Source of the DNA: UBA4085 sp964556755
GTDB taxonomy: Bacteria; Acidobacteriota; Aminicenantia; Aminicenantales; UBA4085
Direction: 5' to 3'
NCBI GenBank assembly: GCA_964556755.1
Contig: CAZKXI010000014.1
Location: 11,368-75,367 of the forward strand
DNA: 64,000 nt
A model generated the notes under the pieces. That model searched no databases. It was not told the DNA's origin and worked only from the letters and a program-made list of their open reading frames with translations. Below are positions 35,639 through 44,150 of this stretch, in pieces (position 1 is the stretch's first letter; each line of letters starts with the position of its first letter). The position numbers and the translations under genes were made by a program.

Positions 35639-36319
35639 TCAGGCCGGCTCGGCGGCCCGGCCGGCCGCTCGGAGCAGAGCCTCGACGTGGTCGGCCGCAT
35701 CATCCAGCCCGGCGGCGACGAAGTCGGCCGGGCCGAAGTCGTGGCCGCGGGTGAGCTCGTTCGGCACGGCGATGACGTAGCAGCCCGCCGCCCGGCCCGC
35801 CGCCACGCCGTTCTGGGAATCCTCCAGCACGACGCAGGCGTCGGGCGCGAGGTCGAGCCTTCGGCAGGCGGAGAGAAAGATGGCCGGGTCGGGCTTGCCC
35901 TCGACGACGCCGTCGGAGTCCTGGAGGACGTCGAAGACGCCCTCCAACCCCAGCCCGGCGATGACGAGGCGCAGGAACTCCGACTGGGCCCCCGTGGCGA
36001 CGGCCAGCTTGAGCCGGCCTCGGAAGCGGGCCAGGATGCGGTCCAGGCCGGGCATGGCCCGCAGGTCGTCGCGCAGCTTGCGCCTCATGATCCGGCTGCG
36101 GCGGGCGAAGGCCTCCTCGGCCGTGAGGGGCAGGCCCGCTTCCGCGACGTAGATGCGCAGGCTCTCGACCGGCTTGCGGCCCATCATCCGGCCCAGCGTC
36201 GCCTCGCTGACCGTCCGCCCGAAGGAGGCCGCGATCTCCCGCTCGGCCTCGACGTAGAGGCGCTCGGAGTCGATCATCAGACCGTCCATGTCGAAGACGA
36301 GGGCGCGCGGGGATGCCAT
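35639..36319 (-). CDS. HAD-superfamily phosphatase/phosphomutase (beta-PGM-like)
   Basis: A 226-residue HAD hydrolase: nucleophile motif VFDMDGLMIDSE (Asp10, Asp12), alpha-helical cap (about residues 20-85), motif II VATGAQS, motif III Lys in EGKPDPAIFL and motif IV VVLEDSQNGVAAG. Closest in pattern to beta-phosphoglucomutase-like or sugar-phosphate phosphatases. The start ATG 36319 lies 8 nt from a TGA-TACAAT -10, so it may be leaderless; an upstream in-frame ATG is within the promoter. It is divergent from the ATP-grasp gene. Confidence 0.9.
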   Translation of the reverse strand: MASPRALVFDMDGLMIDSERLYVEAEREIAASFGRTVSEATLGRMMGRKPVESLRIYVAEAGLPLTAEEAFARRSRIMRRKLRDDLRAMPGLDRILARFRGRLKLAVATGAQSEFLRLVIAGLGLEGVFDVLQDSDGVVEGKPDPAIFLSACRRLDLAPDACVVLEDSQNGVAAGRAAGCYVIAVPNELTRGHDFGPADFVAAGLDDAADHVEALLRAAGRAAEPA

Positions 36320-36327
36320 GGAGCGGC

Positions 36328-36333
36328 ATTGTA
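36328..36333 (-). promoter_or_regulatory. extended -10 of the HAD gene
   Basis: Minus strand TACAAT at 36328-36333 preceded by TGA. At 17-bp spacing the -35 site reads TGTGCA (36351-36356), which physically overlaps the -35 of the divergent ATP-grasp promoter. Confidence 0.5.
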
Positions 36334-36349
36334 TCAGGTCGCCGGCGGC

Positions 36350-36378
36350 TTGCACATCCCCGGCCGATCCGATATGAT
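36350..36378 (+). promoter_or_regulatory. promoter of the ATP-grasp gene
   Basis: TTGCAC (36350-36355), 17-bp spacer, TATGAT (36373-36378), 33 bp before the ATG. GGAGG at 36400-36404 is the ribosome binding site. Confidence 0.65.
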
Positions 36379-36411
36379 GAGGCCAATGCTGAAAGAGCTG
36401 GAGGGCAGCCG

Positions 36412-37488
36412 ATGAAATCCCTTCGCGTGGCCCTCATCTACAACGCCTACTCCGACGCCCCCGCCCCCGCCGCTGAGTCGGTCGACACCAGCGGCGAGGA
36501 TTACCTGCGCCAAATGATCCGCGGCATGGCCCGGGCCATCCGCCGGCTGGGCCACCATGTGGTCATCGTCCCCCTCTCCGTCGACCTGGCCGCGCTGCCT
36601 CGCAAGCTGCGCCGCATCCGGCCCGACGTCGTCTTCAACCAGTACGACGACGTCGTCCACGGCGCCCTCTACGAGATGCGGGTGGCCGCCTTCATCCGCA
36701 TGCTCGGCTTTCCCATCACCGGCTCCCCCGCCCTCAGCCTGGGTCTGAGCCGCGACAAGTTCATGGCCCTCAGCCTGCTGAAGGGGGCCGAGATCCCCAT
36801 CCCGCCCGACACCGCGCTCATCGAGCGGACCAGCCAGATCGAAGGCCGCGACTGGAAGTTCCCCCTGATCATCCATCCCGGCCAGGAGCACGCCGGCATC
36901 GGCCTCGACCGCCAATCGGTCGTCGAGACCAAGAAGGCCTTGCGGGAGAAGGTCCGCGAGGTCATCCGCCAGTACCGCCAGCCCGTTCTCATCCAGCGCT
37001 TCCTGCCCGGCCGCGAGTTCAACGTCGGGATCGTCGGCGGGCGCCGCCTGCGGGTCATGCCTCTGGCCGAGGTGGACTACTCGGGCCTGCCGGAGAGCAT
37101 CCCGCCCATCATGTCCTACGCCGCCAAGTGGATCTCGACTTCGGTCGAGTACAAGAAGACGCGGGTCGTCTGCCCGGCCAAGGTCGAGCCGGGACTCGCC
37201 GCCAGGATCGGGGAGACCGCGGCCAAGGCCTTCCGGACGATCGGCGGCTGGGGCTACGGCCGCGTCGACATGCGCTTGGACGAGGACGGCGAGCCGCGGG
37301 TCCTCGAAGTCAACTGCAATCCCTGCCTGGACAACGACATGGGCCTGGCCCGCTCGGCCAAGCGGGCCGGCATCACCTACCCGCAGCTGCTGGGCCTGGT
37401 CATCAAGGCCGCCTTCGAGGGACCGCCCTTCGACCTCAGCCTGCCGATCTTCAACCTCAAGCCGAAGCCCGCTTCGCGCGGGAAATAG
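36412..37488 (+). CDS. ATP-grasp ligase of the D-Ala-D-Ala ligase type
   Basis: A 358-residue cytoplasmic ligase. N-terminal preATP-grasp domain (LRVALIYNAYSDAP, then FNQYDDVVHGALYEMRVAAF), the lid/ATP region GSPALSLGLSRDKFMALSLL, KFPLIIHPGQEHAGIG, the LIQRFLPGREFNVGIV block and the metal-binding end VLEVNCNPCLDND. It resembles Ddl but lacks a ddl/mur neighbourhood and has an unusual Cys in the metal-binding loop, so its substrate may be an amino acid or peptide other than D-Ala. The gene faces the Zn-peptidase gene tail to tail with 3 bp between stops. Confidence 0.85.
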   Translation: MKSLRVALIYNAYSDAPAPAAESVDTSGEDYLRQMIRGMARAIRRLGHHVVIVPLSVDLAALPRKLRRIRPDVVFNQYDDVVHGALYEMRVAAFIRMLGFPITGSPALSLGLSRDKFMALSLLKGAEIPIPPDTALIERTSQIEGRDWKFPLIIHPGQEHAGIGLDRQSVVETKKALREKVREVIRQYRQPVLIQRFLPGREFNVGIVGGRRLRVMPLAEVDYSGLPESIPPIMSYAAKWISTSVEYKKTRVVCPAKVEPGLAARIGETAAKAFRTIGGWGYGRVDMRLDEDGEPRVLEVNCNPCLDNDMGLARSAKRAGITYPQLLGLVIKAAFEGPPFDLSLPIFNLKPKPASRGK

Positions 37489-37491
37489 GGC

Positions 37492-38529
37492 CTATCCCGT
37501 CAGACGGCCGGTGTAGGCGTAGTCCATGGCCAGGGCCGTGGCCAGGGAGACGATGTCGAGCAGCTTCTCCTCGGCCCGCCCGGGGCGAAAGACCAGACCC
37601 AGCGTTCGGGAGCGGCTCTCCAGCTTGCGCAGGATGGTCTCGGACGAGGCCTCGGACAGGTTGGACCAGCGGGCCACCCGCGAGACCAGCTTGTCCCGGT
37701 ACTGGCGGAACAGGCCGCAGGCGGGCCGCAGGACGTCGCCGCGGACGGGCGGGAAGACCTCCCGCAGCCGGTCGTCGACATATCCCCGGGCGGCCCGGCG
37801 CAGGCGCTCGGCCTTCTTGCCGTAGTGGTCGGCCAGCGGATAGGCCATCCGCTCCACAGGCATGGACATCCGCCCGCGTCCCGCGGACGGCGATTCTCCC
37901 CGGATAGAGCGTATCAGCCCGTCGACATATTCCAGCTTGCGCAGGGCGGGCCAGTAGCGGTAGCGCCGCCTCCATTCGCCGCGGGGCGTCAGCCAGACGG
38001 CGAACGTCTCGGCGAAGTCCTCGTCCGGATGCTTCTGGGCGTAGGTCCGGCCGTAGGGATAGGCGTCGATGTGCCGGACGAACTCCCGGCTGGTCCGGTC
38101 CGGCCGGAAGATGTCGCGATAAGGCCGGCTGAAGGCGCCGAAGGTCTCCACCCAGCCCGGGCGCTTCCACAGCCGGAAGGCGTAGTTGACGGCGTGGCCG
38201 GCCTCGTGGCGGAGAAACATCATGATCCCCGCCTCGTCCTCGATCTCCCCCGTCTGCTCCTCCTCCAGGCGGGCCAGGCGCGGGTCGGCCAGGTAGAAGG
38301 GAGCTCCGATCACGGGCGACCGGTCCGGGCAGCCCCAGCCGTCCGTCAGGTAGACGGGCGGCTGGAAAGAGATCTTCTTGGCTTCCAGCTCCCGGTAGAG
38401 GCGCTGCACAGGGCCCTCGACGGGCGATCCCTCGACCTTGAGGCCCAGATCGCAGATCCTGGTATTGAGCAGCTCGTAGCGGACGGTCTCCCATCCCTGG
38501 ACGAGCTTGAGAACCGTCTTGTCGGTCAA
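37492..38529 (-). CDS. putative zinc-binding metallopeptidase (Peptidase_Mx type)
   Basis: A 345-residue protein with a zincin motif HEAGH (His108, Glu109, His112) inside FLRHEAGHAVNYAFRLWKRP and a likely third ligand in DFAETFAVWL (Glu174). This matches the family of putative zinc-binding peptidases of unknown substrate. No signal peptide is visible, so it probably works in the cytoplasm. The start is TTG at 38529 with GAGG about 10 nt upstream; no better in-frame start exists. Its position facing an ATP-grasp ligase suggests opposed peptide-bond chemistry, which is inference. Confidence 0.75.
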   Translation of the reverse strand: MTDKTVLKLVQGWETVRYELLNTRICDLGLKVEGSPVEGPVQRLYRELEAKKISFQPPVYLTDGWGCPDRSPVIGAPFYLADPRLARLEEEQTGEIEDEAGIMMFLRHEAGHAVNYAFRLWKRPGWVETFGAFSRPYRDIFRPDRTSREFVRHIDAYPYGRTYAQKHPDEDFAETFAVWLTPRGEWRRRYRYWPALRKLEYVDGLIRSIRGESPSAGRGRMSMPVERMAYPLADHYGKKAERLRRAARGYVDDRLREVFPPVRGDVLRPACGLFRQYRDKLVSRVARWSNLSEASSETILRKLESRSRTLGLVFRPGRAEEKLLDIVSLATALAMDYAYTGRLTG

Positions 38530-38564
38530 GGGCTCATTTCCTCGCGCGGCCGTTGAAACGCCCT

Positions 38565-38593
38565 ATTATAGGGCAAGCGGGCCGGGCTGTCAT
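38565..38593 (-). promoter_or_regulatory. promoter of the zinc metallopeptidase gene
   Basis: Minus strand ATGACA (38588-38593), 17-bp spacer and a perfect TATAAT (38565-38570). The -10 is centred in a 13-bp palindrome CCCTATTATAGGG (38561-38573), a possible operator. Confidence 0.7.
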
Positions 38594-38610
38594 CTCCTCC
38601 TCCGAGCGGC

Positions 38611-38639
38611 TTGTCAGGGAGCCTCCCCTGTGCTACTTA
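38611..38639 (+). promoter_or_regulatory. promoter of the GH127 gene
   Basis: TTGTCA (38611-38616), 17-bp spacer, TACTTA (38634-38639) preceded by TGC. AAGGAGG at 38651-38657 then gives a strong ribosome binding site 7 nt before ATG 38665. Confidence 0.5.
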
Positions 38640-38664
38640 TGGGGCTTCGGAAGGAGGAATCCCC

Positions 38665-40668
38665 ATGACCAGCCTCAACCGCCGAGAGTTCCTGACCCAT
38701 ATGGCCGTCGGAGCGGCCGCCGTCTCCTCGTCCGGCCGACGGGCGGCCTCCCGGACGCCGGCCCCCTCCGCCGCCCGCGGCGAGCTTGCCGAGCCCAAGC
38801 TGCGGCCCCTGCCCCTGGGATCCATCCGCCCCCTCGGCTGGCTGGAGCGCCAGCTTCGCATCCAGGCCGACGGGCTCAGCGGCCACTTGGACGAGTTCTG
38901 GCCCGATGTCGGACAAAGCAAATGGTTCGGCGGCGGCGCCGAGGGCTGGGAACGGGCCCCCTACTGGCTCGACGGATTCATTCCCCTGGCCTGGAGCCTG
39001 GACGACCCGGCCCTCAAGGCCAAAGCCGCCCGCCTGGTCGGCCTGATGGTCGAAGGGCAGCGGGCCGACGGCTGGTTCGCGCCCTACCCCCAGGACGCGG
39101 CCACCAGCCGATACGATCTCTGGGCCATCCTCCTGGCCGACAAGGTCTTGGCCCAATACCACGACGCGACCGGAGACGAGAAAGTCCTGCAGGCCCTCCA
39201 GCGCAGCCTGCGAGCCCTGCAGGCCGGGCTGGACCGCACCCCGCTCTATGACTGGGGCCGCTACCGTTGGTTCGAAGGACTGGTCTCGATCTTCCATGTC
39301 TACGAGAAGACCCGGGAGCCCTGGCTGCTCGACCTGGGGCGCAAGCTTCGGGCTCAGGGCTTCGACTACGAGGCTTACTACCGGGGCGAGGACGTGACGG
39401 TCCCGACTCCGCGCCGCGGCCTCTGGAAATGGGCCAAGCATGTGGTCAACACGGGCATGGCCCCCAAGGCCTCGGCCCTGGCCTGGCGCCTCGGAGGGAA
39501 GCTGGGCGATCCGGGCTTCCCGGCCCGGATGATGGCCCTCCTCGACCGCTATCACGGCCAGGTCAACGGCATGTTCAGCGGAGACGAGTGCCTGGCCGGC
39601 AAGAACCCCGTCCAGGGGACCGAGCTCTGCGCCGTGGTCGAGCTGATGTACTCGCTGGAGATTCTCCTCTCGGTTCTGGGCGACCCCGCCTTCGGGGACC
39701 GGCTGGAGAGGATCGCCTTCAACGCCCTGCCGGCCACCTTCAGCCCCGACATGTGGGCCCACCAGTACGACCAGCAGGTCAACCAGGTCCAGGCCACGGT
39801 CAACCCCGACCATCTCTGGACCACCAACGGGCCGGAATCGAACATCTACGGCCTGGAGCCCAATTTCGGCTGCTGCACGGCCAATATGCACCAAGGCTGG
39901 CCCAAGCTGGCCGCCCACTTGTGGATGAGAACGCCGGAGGAGGGTCTGGCCGCCGCGGCTTACGCCCCGAGCCGGGTCCGCTTCACGTCGCATGGCGTGC
40001 CCGCGACCGCGGAGCTGCGCACGGACTACCCCTTCCGCGAGACTCTGAGAGTCTCGCTGTCCGTGGAGAAGCCGGTCCGCTTCCCGCTCCTCCTGAGAGT
40101 CCCGGCCTGGGCCGATCGTCCCGTGCTGCGCGGGCCCGGAGGCGGCGAGGAGGCCCTCCAGCCGGGGACCTTCCACCGTCTGGAGCGGGAATGGTCCGGG
40201 ACGACGGAGCTGGAGCTTCGCTTCCCCATGCGGCCCGTGGTCGGCCATCGCTATAACGGCGCCCTGGCCGTCGAGCGGGGACCATTGGTCTACTCCCTGA
40301 AGCTGGGCGAGGAATGGACGCGGGTCAACGCCGACAAGCCGCACCGCGAGCTGCCGCACGGCGACTTCGAGGTCCGGCCGACGACGCCTTGGAATTATGG
40401 CCTGCCGGCGCCTGAGGGGTCGGACCCCGCCGCCGGGCTGGTCTTCGAGGAGCGGCCGGTCGGCGACAAGCCCTTCTCGCCCGAGGGAGCGGGGATGACC
40501 GCCCGGGTCAAGGGGCGCCGGCTCAAGACATGGCGCCTGGCCCATGGCTGGGCGGCCGAGGCGCCGGAAGGGCCCCAAACATCGGCGGAGCCGCTGGAAG
40601 AGCTGACCCTCATCCCCTATGGCTGCACCAACATCCGGATCACGGAGTTCCCCCGGCTGAAGGACTAG
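38665..40668 (+). CDS. GH127 beta-L-arabinofuranosidase-like enzyme, Tat-exported
   Basis: A 667-residue protein with a Tat leader (NRREFLTHMAVGAAAV). The catalytic (alpha/alpha)6 barrel covers about residues 50-430, followed by two beta-sandwich domains. The Zn-cysteine site of GH127 enzymes is present: Glu320 and Cys322 in GTELC, and the paired Cys403/Cys404 in FGCCTANMHQGWPKLA. Also typical are PYWLDGFIPLAW and YDQQVNQV. Family members cleave beta-L-arabinofuranosides of hydroxyproline-rich plant glycoproteins or related sugars; specificity within the family varies. ATG 38665 is chosen over an upstream TTG for its AAGGAGG. Confidence 0.9.
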   Translation: MTSLNRREFLTHMAVGAAAVSSSGRRAASRTPAPSAARGELAEPKLRPLPLGSIRPLGWLERQLRIQADGLSGHLDEFWPDVGQSKWFGGGAEGWERAPYWLDGFIPLAWSLDDPALKAKAARLVGLMVEGQRADGWFAPYPQDAATSRYDLWAILLADKVLAQYHDATGDEKVLQALQRSLRALQAGLDRTPLYDWGRYRWFEGLVSIFHVYEKTREPWLLDLGRKLRAQGFDYEAYYRGEDVTVPTPRRGLWKWAKHVVNTGMAPKASALAWRLGGKLGDPGFPARMMALLDRYHGQVNGMFSGDECLAGKNPVQGTELCAVVELMYSLEILLSVLGDPAFGDRLERIAFNALPATFSPDMWAHQYDQQVNQVQATVNPDHLWTTNGPESNIYGLEPNFGCCTANMHQGWPKLAAHLWMRTPEEGLAAAAYAPSRVRFTSHGVPATAELRTDYPFRETLRVSLSVEKPVRFPLLLRVPAWADRPVLRGPGGGEEALQPGTFHRLEREWSGTTELELRFPMRPVVGHRYNGALAVERGPLVYSLKLGEEWTRVNADKPHRELPHGDFEVRPTTPWNYGLPAPEGSDPAAGLVFEERPVGDKPFSPEGAGMTARVKGRRLKTWRLAHGWAAEAPEGPQTSAEPLEELTLIPYGCTNIRITEFPRLKD

Positions 40669-40679
40669 GCTCGAGCCGG

Positions 40680-40699
40680 CCGGAGGACGCGGCCTCCGG
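40680..40699. terminator. GC hairpin between convergent genes
   Basis: CCGGAGG (40680-40686), 6-nt loop, CCTCCGG (40693-40699), a perfect 7-bp stem in the gap between the GH127 and barrel-protein stop codons. It has no T-tract, so termination is only possible. Confidence 0.35.
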
Positions 40700-40721
40700 A
40701 AGAGGGCCGCGGCGGACGCCC

Positions 40722-41756
40722 CTAGAGGCGGATGGACAGCCCGGCCGAGAGCTGGAAGCCGGACAGGTCGACCGAAGCCACCGTCGTGCCGACGTGCTGC
40801 CGCCCCCCCATCGGATTGTAGCTCGTCGTCAGGATCGGGGCCGAGAAGGTCCCCCAGGGAGTGGTGACCTTCTCCCAGCTGACGCCCCAGGTCCCCTTGG
40901 CCTCCCAGACCGACTCGGTGGACTCGGGCAGGTCGGTCGCGGTCCGGATGGTGTCGAGCCCCGAGATCTGAGTCAGCTGCCGGAAGGCGTAGCCGGCTTG
41001 GCCGATGACCTCGAGGAACGAGAAGATCCGGACCCGCAGCTGGGCTCCGGCTTCAACGGCCAGACTGGCCGAGTGTCCCGTCATCTCCATGGTCCGGCTC
41101 CCGGAGGAGACGGGACCGGCGTCCGTGATCACGCTCTCGAAGCGCTGGTTCCAGACCCTCAGGTCGCCCAGGATCGGCCCGCCCATGATGAAGATCTCCG
41201 TCCGCAGGGCCTTGAAGAGATCCCAGCCGAAGTTGGCCCGCAGGAAGGGCATCCAGGATTCCACCGACATCGTCAGGTCGCCATTCTCATAGCGGACCGT
41301 CGAGGCGCCGGGGAGGGCCGATCCGGAGCGGTCGTCCTCGACGAGGACATCCAAGCCGACAGCCGAAGACTGGCTGCCCTTGATATACTGGACGCCCAAC
41401 GAAAGCCCGAACGTCGGGCTGGCCTGGTAGCGGAGGGAGATCGAAAGGGGGGCGATCCGACGCAGAGGACGGAACTCCTGGTCCCCGGAGTAGGCCAGCC
41501 GGGCCGTGTAAGCGTCGCCGTAGAGCTCGTCCAGGAAGGCGTACTGCTTGACGTAGTAATGCTCCAGGTAGGCGTTCTCGTAGTCCACGACCCGGTTGAG
41601 GGAATCGGGCGCGACGTCGAGCCAAGCGCCGGCGAGCTCGATCCGGAAGTTGGACCAGCGGAAGGGATAGCCCTCTTCCTGGGCGGTCAGGGCGGAGGGC
41701 AGGCCGAGGAAAACCATAGCGGCCAGGGCCGCGGCGGCTGAGCTTCGCTTGAGCAC
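40722..41756 (-). CDS. outer-membrane beta-barrel protein, paralogue B
   Basis: A 344-residue exported protein of unknown function. A signal peptide (AAAALAAMVFLGLPSALTAQ) is followed by EEGYPFRWSNFRIELAGAW and many alternating amphipathic strands, ending with LSGFQLSAGLSIRL as a final strand. It is clearly homologous to the next upstream gene along its whole length. The start is GTG 41756, chosen because AAGGAG lies 6 nt upstream; the frame stays open further. Likely a porin-like or surface barrel. No conserved domain was recognised. Confidence 0.75.
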   Translation of the reverse strand: MLKRSSAAAALAAMVFLGLPSALTAQEEGYPFRWSNFRIELAGAWLDVAPDSLNRVVDYENAYLEHYYVKQYAFLDELYGDAYTARLAYSGDQEFRPLRRIAPLSISLRYQASPTFGLSLGVQYIKGSQSSAVGLDVLVEDDRSGSALPGASTVRYENGDLTMSVESWMPFLRANFGWDLFKALRTEIFIMGGPILGDLRVWNQRFESVITDAGPVSSGSRTMEMTGHSASLAVEAGAQLRVRIFSFLEVIGQAGYAFRQLTQISGLDTIRTATDLPESTESVWEAKGTWGVSWEKVTTPWGTFSAPILTTSYNPMGGRQHVGTTVASVDLSGFQLSAGLSIRL

Positions 41757-41867
41757 GGTGGGCTCCTTGGGACCCGGGTCGATGGAAGGCGGGGACGCCG
41801 GACCGAAAATCGAAGCGGGATTGTATCCTTTTCGGGGAAAGCCGGTCAAATGCGTCCGGGACGGCGC

Positions 41868-42902
41868 TCAGAGCCGGATGGAAAGGCCGGCCTGCAGCTG
41901 CAGGCCGGACAGGCTGACCTCGGCGGGAGCGGTGCCGAAGGCCGTGGTCGAATTCTTCCAGAAAAAAGTCCCGAATTCGGTCGTCAAGATCGGAGCCTCG
42001 AACCGGCCCCAGGGGGTCTCGACCTCTTCGCGGTTCACGCCCCAGGGCCCCTGCAGGGCATATCGCTCCTCTGAAGCCGTCGGAAATTCGCTGGTCTGGA
42101 GAATCGAGTTGAGGCCATGGAGGCTGTTGAAGGCCCGGAACGCATAGCCGGCTTGGCCGTAGAGGTGGAGGAAGCTGAAGAGCCGGACGTCCAGCCGCCC
42201 GCCCAGCTCGATCGCCATGCTGGTCTGGCTTCCGGTCAGCTCGACGGTCCGGGTTTCGGCGGCAAGGGTCTCCCCGGCCGCGCCGAGAGTCTCGCGAGAG
42301 GAGTTCCAAACCCGGAGCTCCCCGAAGATCGGCCCGCCCTGGATGAAGATCTCGCCCCGCAGGGGCTTCAGCAGATCCCAGCCGAAATGGGCCGCCAGGA
42401 AGGGCATCCAGGAATCCACCGTCAGGCTCAGCCCGTCGTTGACGTAGCTGGCCGTCGAGGCGCCGGGCAGCGGCGACTCGGCCCGGTCATCCGTGATGGC
42501 GACGTCCAAGCCGACTCCGGACGTCTGGCGACCGCGGAGGAGCTGCACGCCGAGCGACAGCCCCAGGGTCGGACTGGCCTGATAGCGGATCGCCGCCGTC
42601 AACGGCGTCCCCGACCTCAGGGGCAGAAACTCCTGGCCGCCCCTGAAGGACGGTGTGGCGGTGTAGGCGTCGCCGTAGAGAAGGTCATAGAAGGCGTAGC
42701 GGTCGAGGAAGTAGTGGCTGACGTAGGCGTTCTCGTATTCGACGGCCTTGTCCAGGTCGCGGGGCTCGAGCCCGATCCACCCCCCCGACAATTCGATCCG
42801 GAAATTGGACCAGCGAAAAGGATAGCCCTGCTCCTGGGCTTGAAGGGCGGCCGGAAGCAGCAGGGCGACGAGAAAGACGAATGCAAGGATGCGTCGGGTC
42901 AT
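41868..42902 (-). CDS. outer-membrane beta-barrel protein, paralogue A
   Basis: A 344-residue exported protein with signal peptide MTRRILAFVFLVALLLPAAL (cleavage near QAQ-EQ) and the same strand pattern as its neighbour (QGYPFRWSNFRIELSGGW at the start; YQASPTLGLSLGVQ in the middle; LSGLQLQAGLSIRL at the end). Two in-frame ATGs exist. The second, 42902, is better spaced from the GAGGGA. Promoter TATAAT at 42922-42927. Tandem duplication with strong divergence in loops is evident. Confidence 0.75.
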   Translation of the reverse strand: MTRRILAFVFLVALLLPAALQAQEQGYPFRWSNFRIELSGGWIGLEPRDLDKAVEYENAYVSHYFLDRYAFYDLLYGDAYTATPSFRGGQEFLPLRSGTPLTAAIRYQASPTLGLSLGVQLLRGRQTSGVGLDVAITDDRAESPLPGASTASYVNDGLSLTVDSWMPFLAAHFGWDLLKPLRGEIFIQGGPIFGELRVWNSSRETLGAAGETLAAETRTVELTGSQTSMAIELGGRLDVRLFSFLHLYGQAGYAFRAFNSLHGLNSILQTSEFPTASEERYALQGPWGVNREEVETPWGRFEAPILTTEFGTFFWKNSTTAFGTAPAEVSLSGLQLQAGLSIRL

Positions 42903-42921
42903 GCTCATTCCCTCTCGCTCG

Positions 42922-42927
42922 ATTATA
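42922..42927 (-). promoter_or_regulatory. -10 element for the tandem barrel genes
   Basis: Minus strand perfect TATAAT, 19 bp from the preferred ATG. The -35 position (TAGCGT at 17-bp spacing) is poor. Confidence 0.5.
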
Positions 42928-43050
42928 CGCGCCAGCCGCCCAAAACGCTATTTTCTCCGGGGCGGGATCAGCGTCTCCCTCTCTTCGGGGTCCAGGAACG
43001 GCTCGGAGCCGCCGCCCTCCCGGGAGGCCGGAGCGAGCCGCCTCTGAAGC

Positions 43051-44130
43051 TCAGGAGCCGGAGGCTTCCGCGACGGGCAGGGCGACGAAGAAGGCGACCC
43101 AGGCGCCCGGCTCGCTCTCGGCCCAGATGCGGCCTCTGTGCTTCTCGACGATGGTCCGGCAGATGTACAGCCCCAGCCCCGAGCCTTTGACGCCCTCGGT
43201 GCCCTTCTGCTTCAGCCGCTCGAAGCGCTTGAAGAGCCGGGTCCGGATGTCCTCGGCCGAGATGCCCACGCCCTCGTTGCGGACCGAGAGGACGGCTTCG
43301 CCGCCCCGCCGCTCCAGCCGGACCCGGATGGGCGTCCCCTCGCGGCCGTACTTGACGGCGTTGTTGAGAAGATTGCGGACGACGATCTTCAGCAGCTGGG
43401 GATCGCCGAGAAGGGGGGGATCGTCGGCGATCTCCACCTGGACGGGCATCTTCCTCGAGTTGTCGCGGACCTCGGGCACGGCGGCCTCCCCGGCCACGAT
43501 GTCGGCTCCCAAGCGGAGATCCCTCTGGAACGACTCCAGCCCGTCGATCTCCATCTTGGACAGGTCGATGTAGGAGCGGATGACGTCTTCCAGGTAGGCG
43601 CAGTTGCGGAGGATCGTCTCGACGATCTTCTGCTGGCCCGGCTCGAGCTTGCCGAAGTAGCCCCGGTAGAGGGTGTCGGCCGTGGTCTGGACGGTGGCCA
43701 GGGGGCTCTTCAGCTCGTGCGAGACGATGGCCATCAGGTCCAGCATGCGGGCCGGGCCGCGCTCGCGCCGGGCCCGCACGGCGTTGCGGACGACGTCCTT
43801 GATCTCCTCCGGGGTGAAGGGCTTGGGCACGTAGTCGAAGGCCCCGTTCTTGAGCGCCTCCCGGGCCGTGTCGACGTTGGCGTAGCCGGTGAAGACGACG
43901 ACCACCGTCTCCGGCCGCTCCCGGCGCAGGGTCTTGAGGACCTCGATGCCGCCCAGGCCCGGCATCTTCAGGTCGGTGACCACCACGTCGTAGGCCTTGC
44001 GGCGGGCCTTGTCCAACCCCTCCTCGCCCGAGACGGCGGTATCGATCTCCATCCCCTCGCGGGCGAAGATGCGGCGGCAGGAGCGCAGGACGATGTCCTC
44101 GTCGTCGATGAACAGGATGGTGTCGGGCAT
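43051..44130 (-). CDS. response regulator-histidine kinase hybrid (receiver first)
   Basis: A 359-residue soluble signalling protein. The receiver domain is residues 1-120 (acidic pair DDED, phospho-acceptor Asp53, Lys103 in VPKPF), followed directly by HisKA with His138 (IVSHELKSPL) and HATPase with NLLNNAVKYG, NEGVGIS and GSGLGLYICR. With no sensor or output domain, it probably acts as a phosphorelay kinase switched by its own receiver. It starts 20 bp after the membrane kinase gene and is the last gene of the block. Confidence 0.9.
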   Translation of the reverse strand: MPDTILFIDDEDIVLRSCRRIFAREGMEIDTAVSGEEGLDKARRKAYDVVVTDLKMPGLGGIEVLKTLRRERPETVVVVFTGYANVDTAREALKNGAFDYVPKPFTPEEIKDVVRNAVRARRERGPARMLDLMAIVSHELKSPLATVQTTADTLYRGYFGKLEPGQQKIVETILRNCAYLEDVIRSYIDLSKMEIDGLESFQRDLRLGADIVAGEAAVPEVRDNSRKMPVQVEIADDPPLLGDPQLLKIVVRNLLNNAVKYGREGTPIRVRLERRGGEAVLSVRNEGVGISAEDIRTRLFKRFERLKQKGTEGVKGSGLGLYICRTIVEKHRGRIWAESEPGAWVAFFVALPVAEASGS

Positions 44131-44150
44131 GAGGATCCTTCCCTTTCCCC

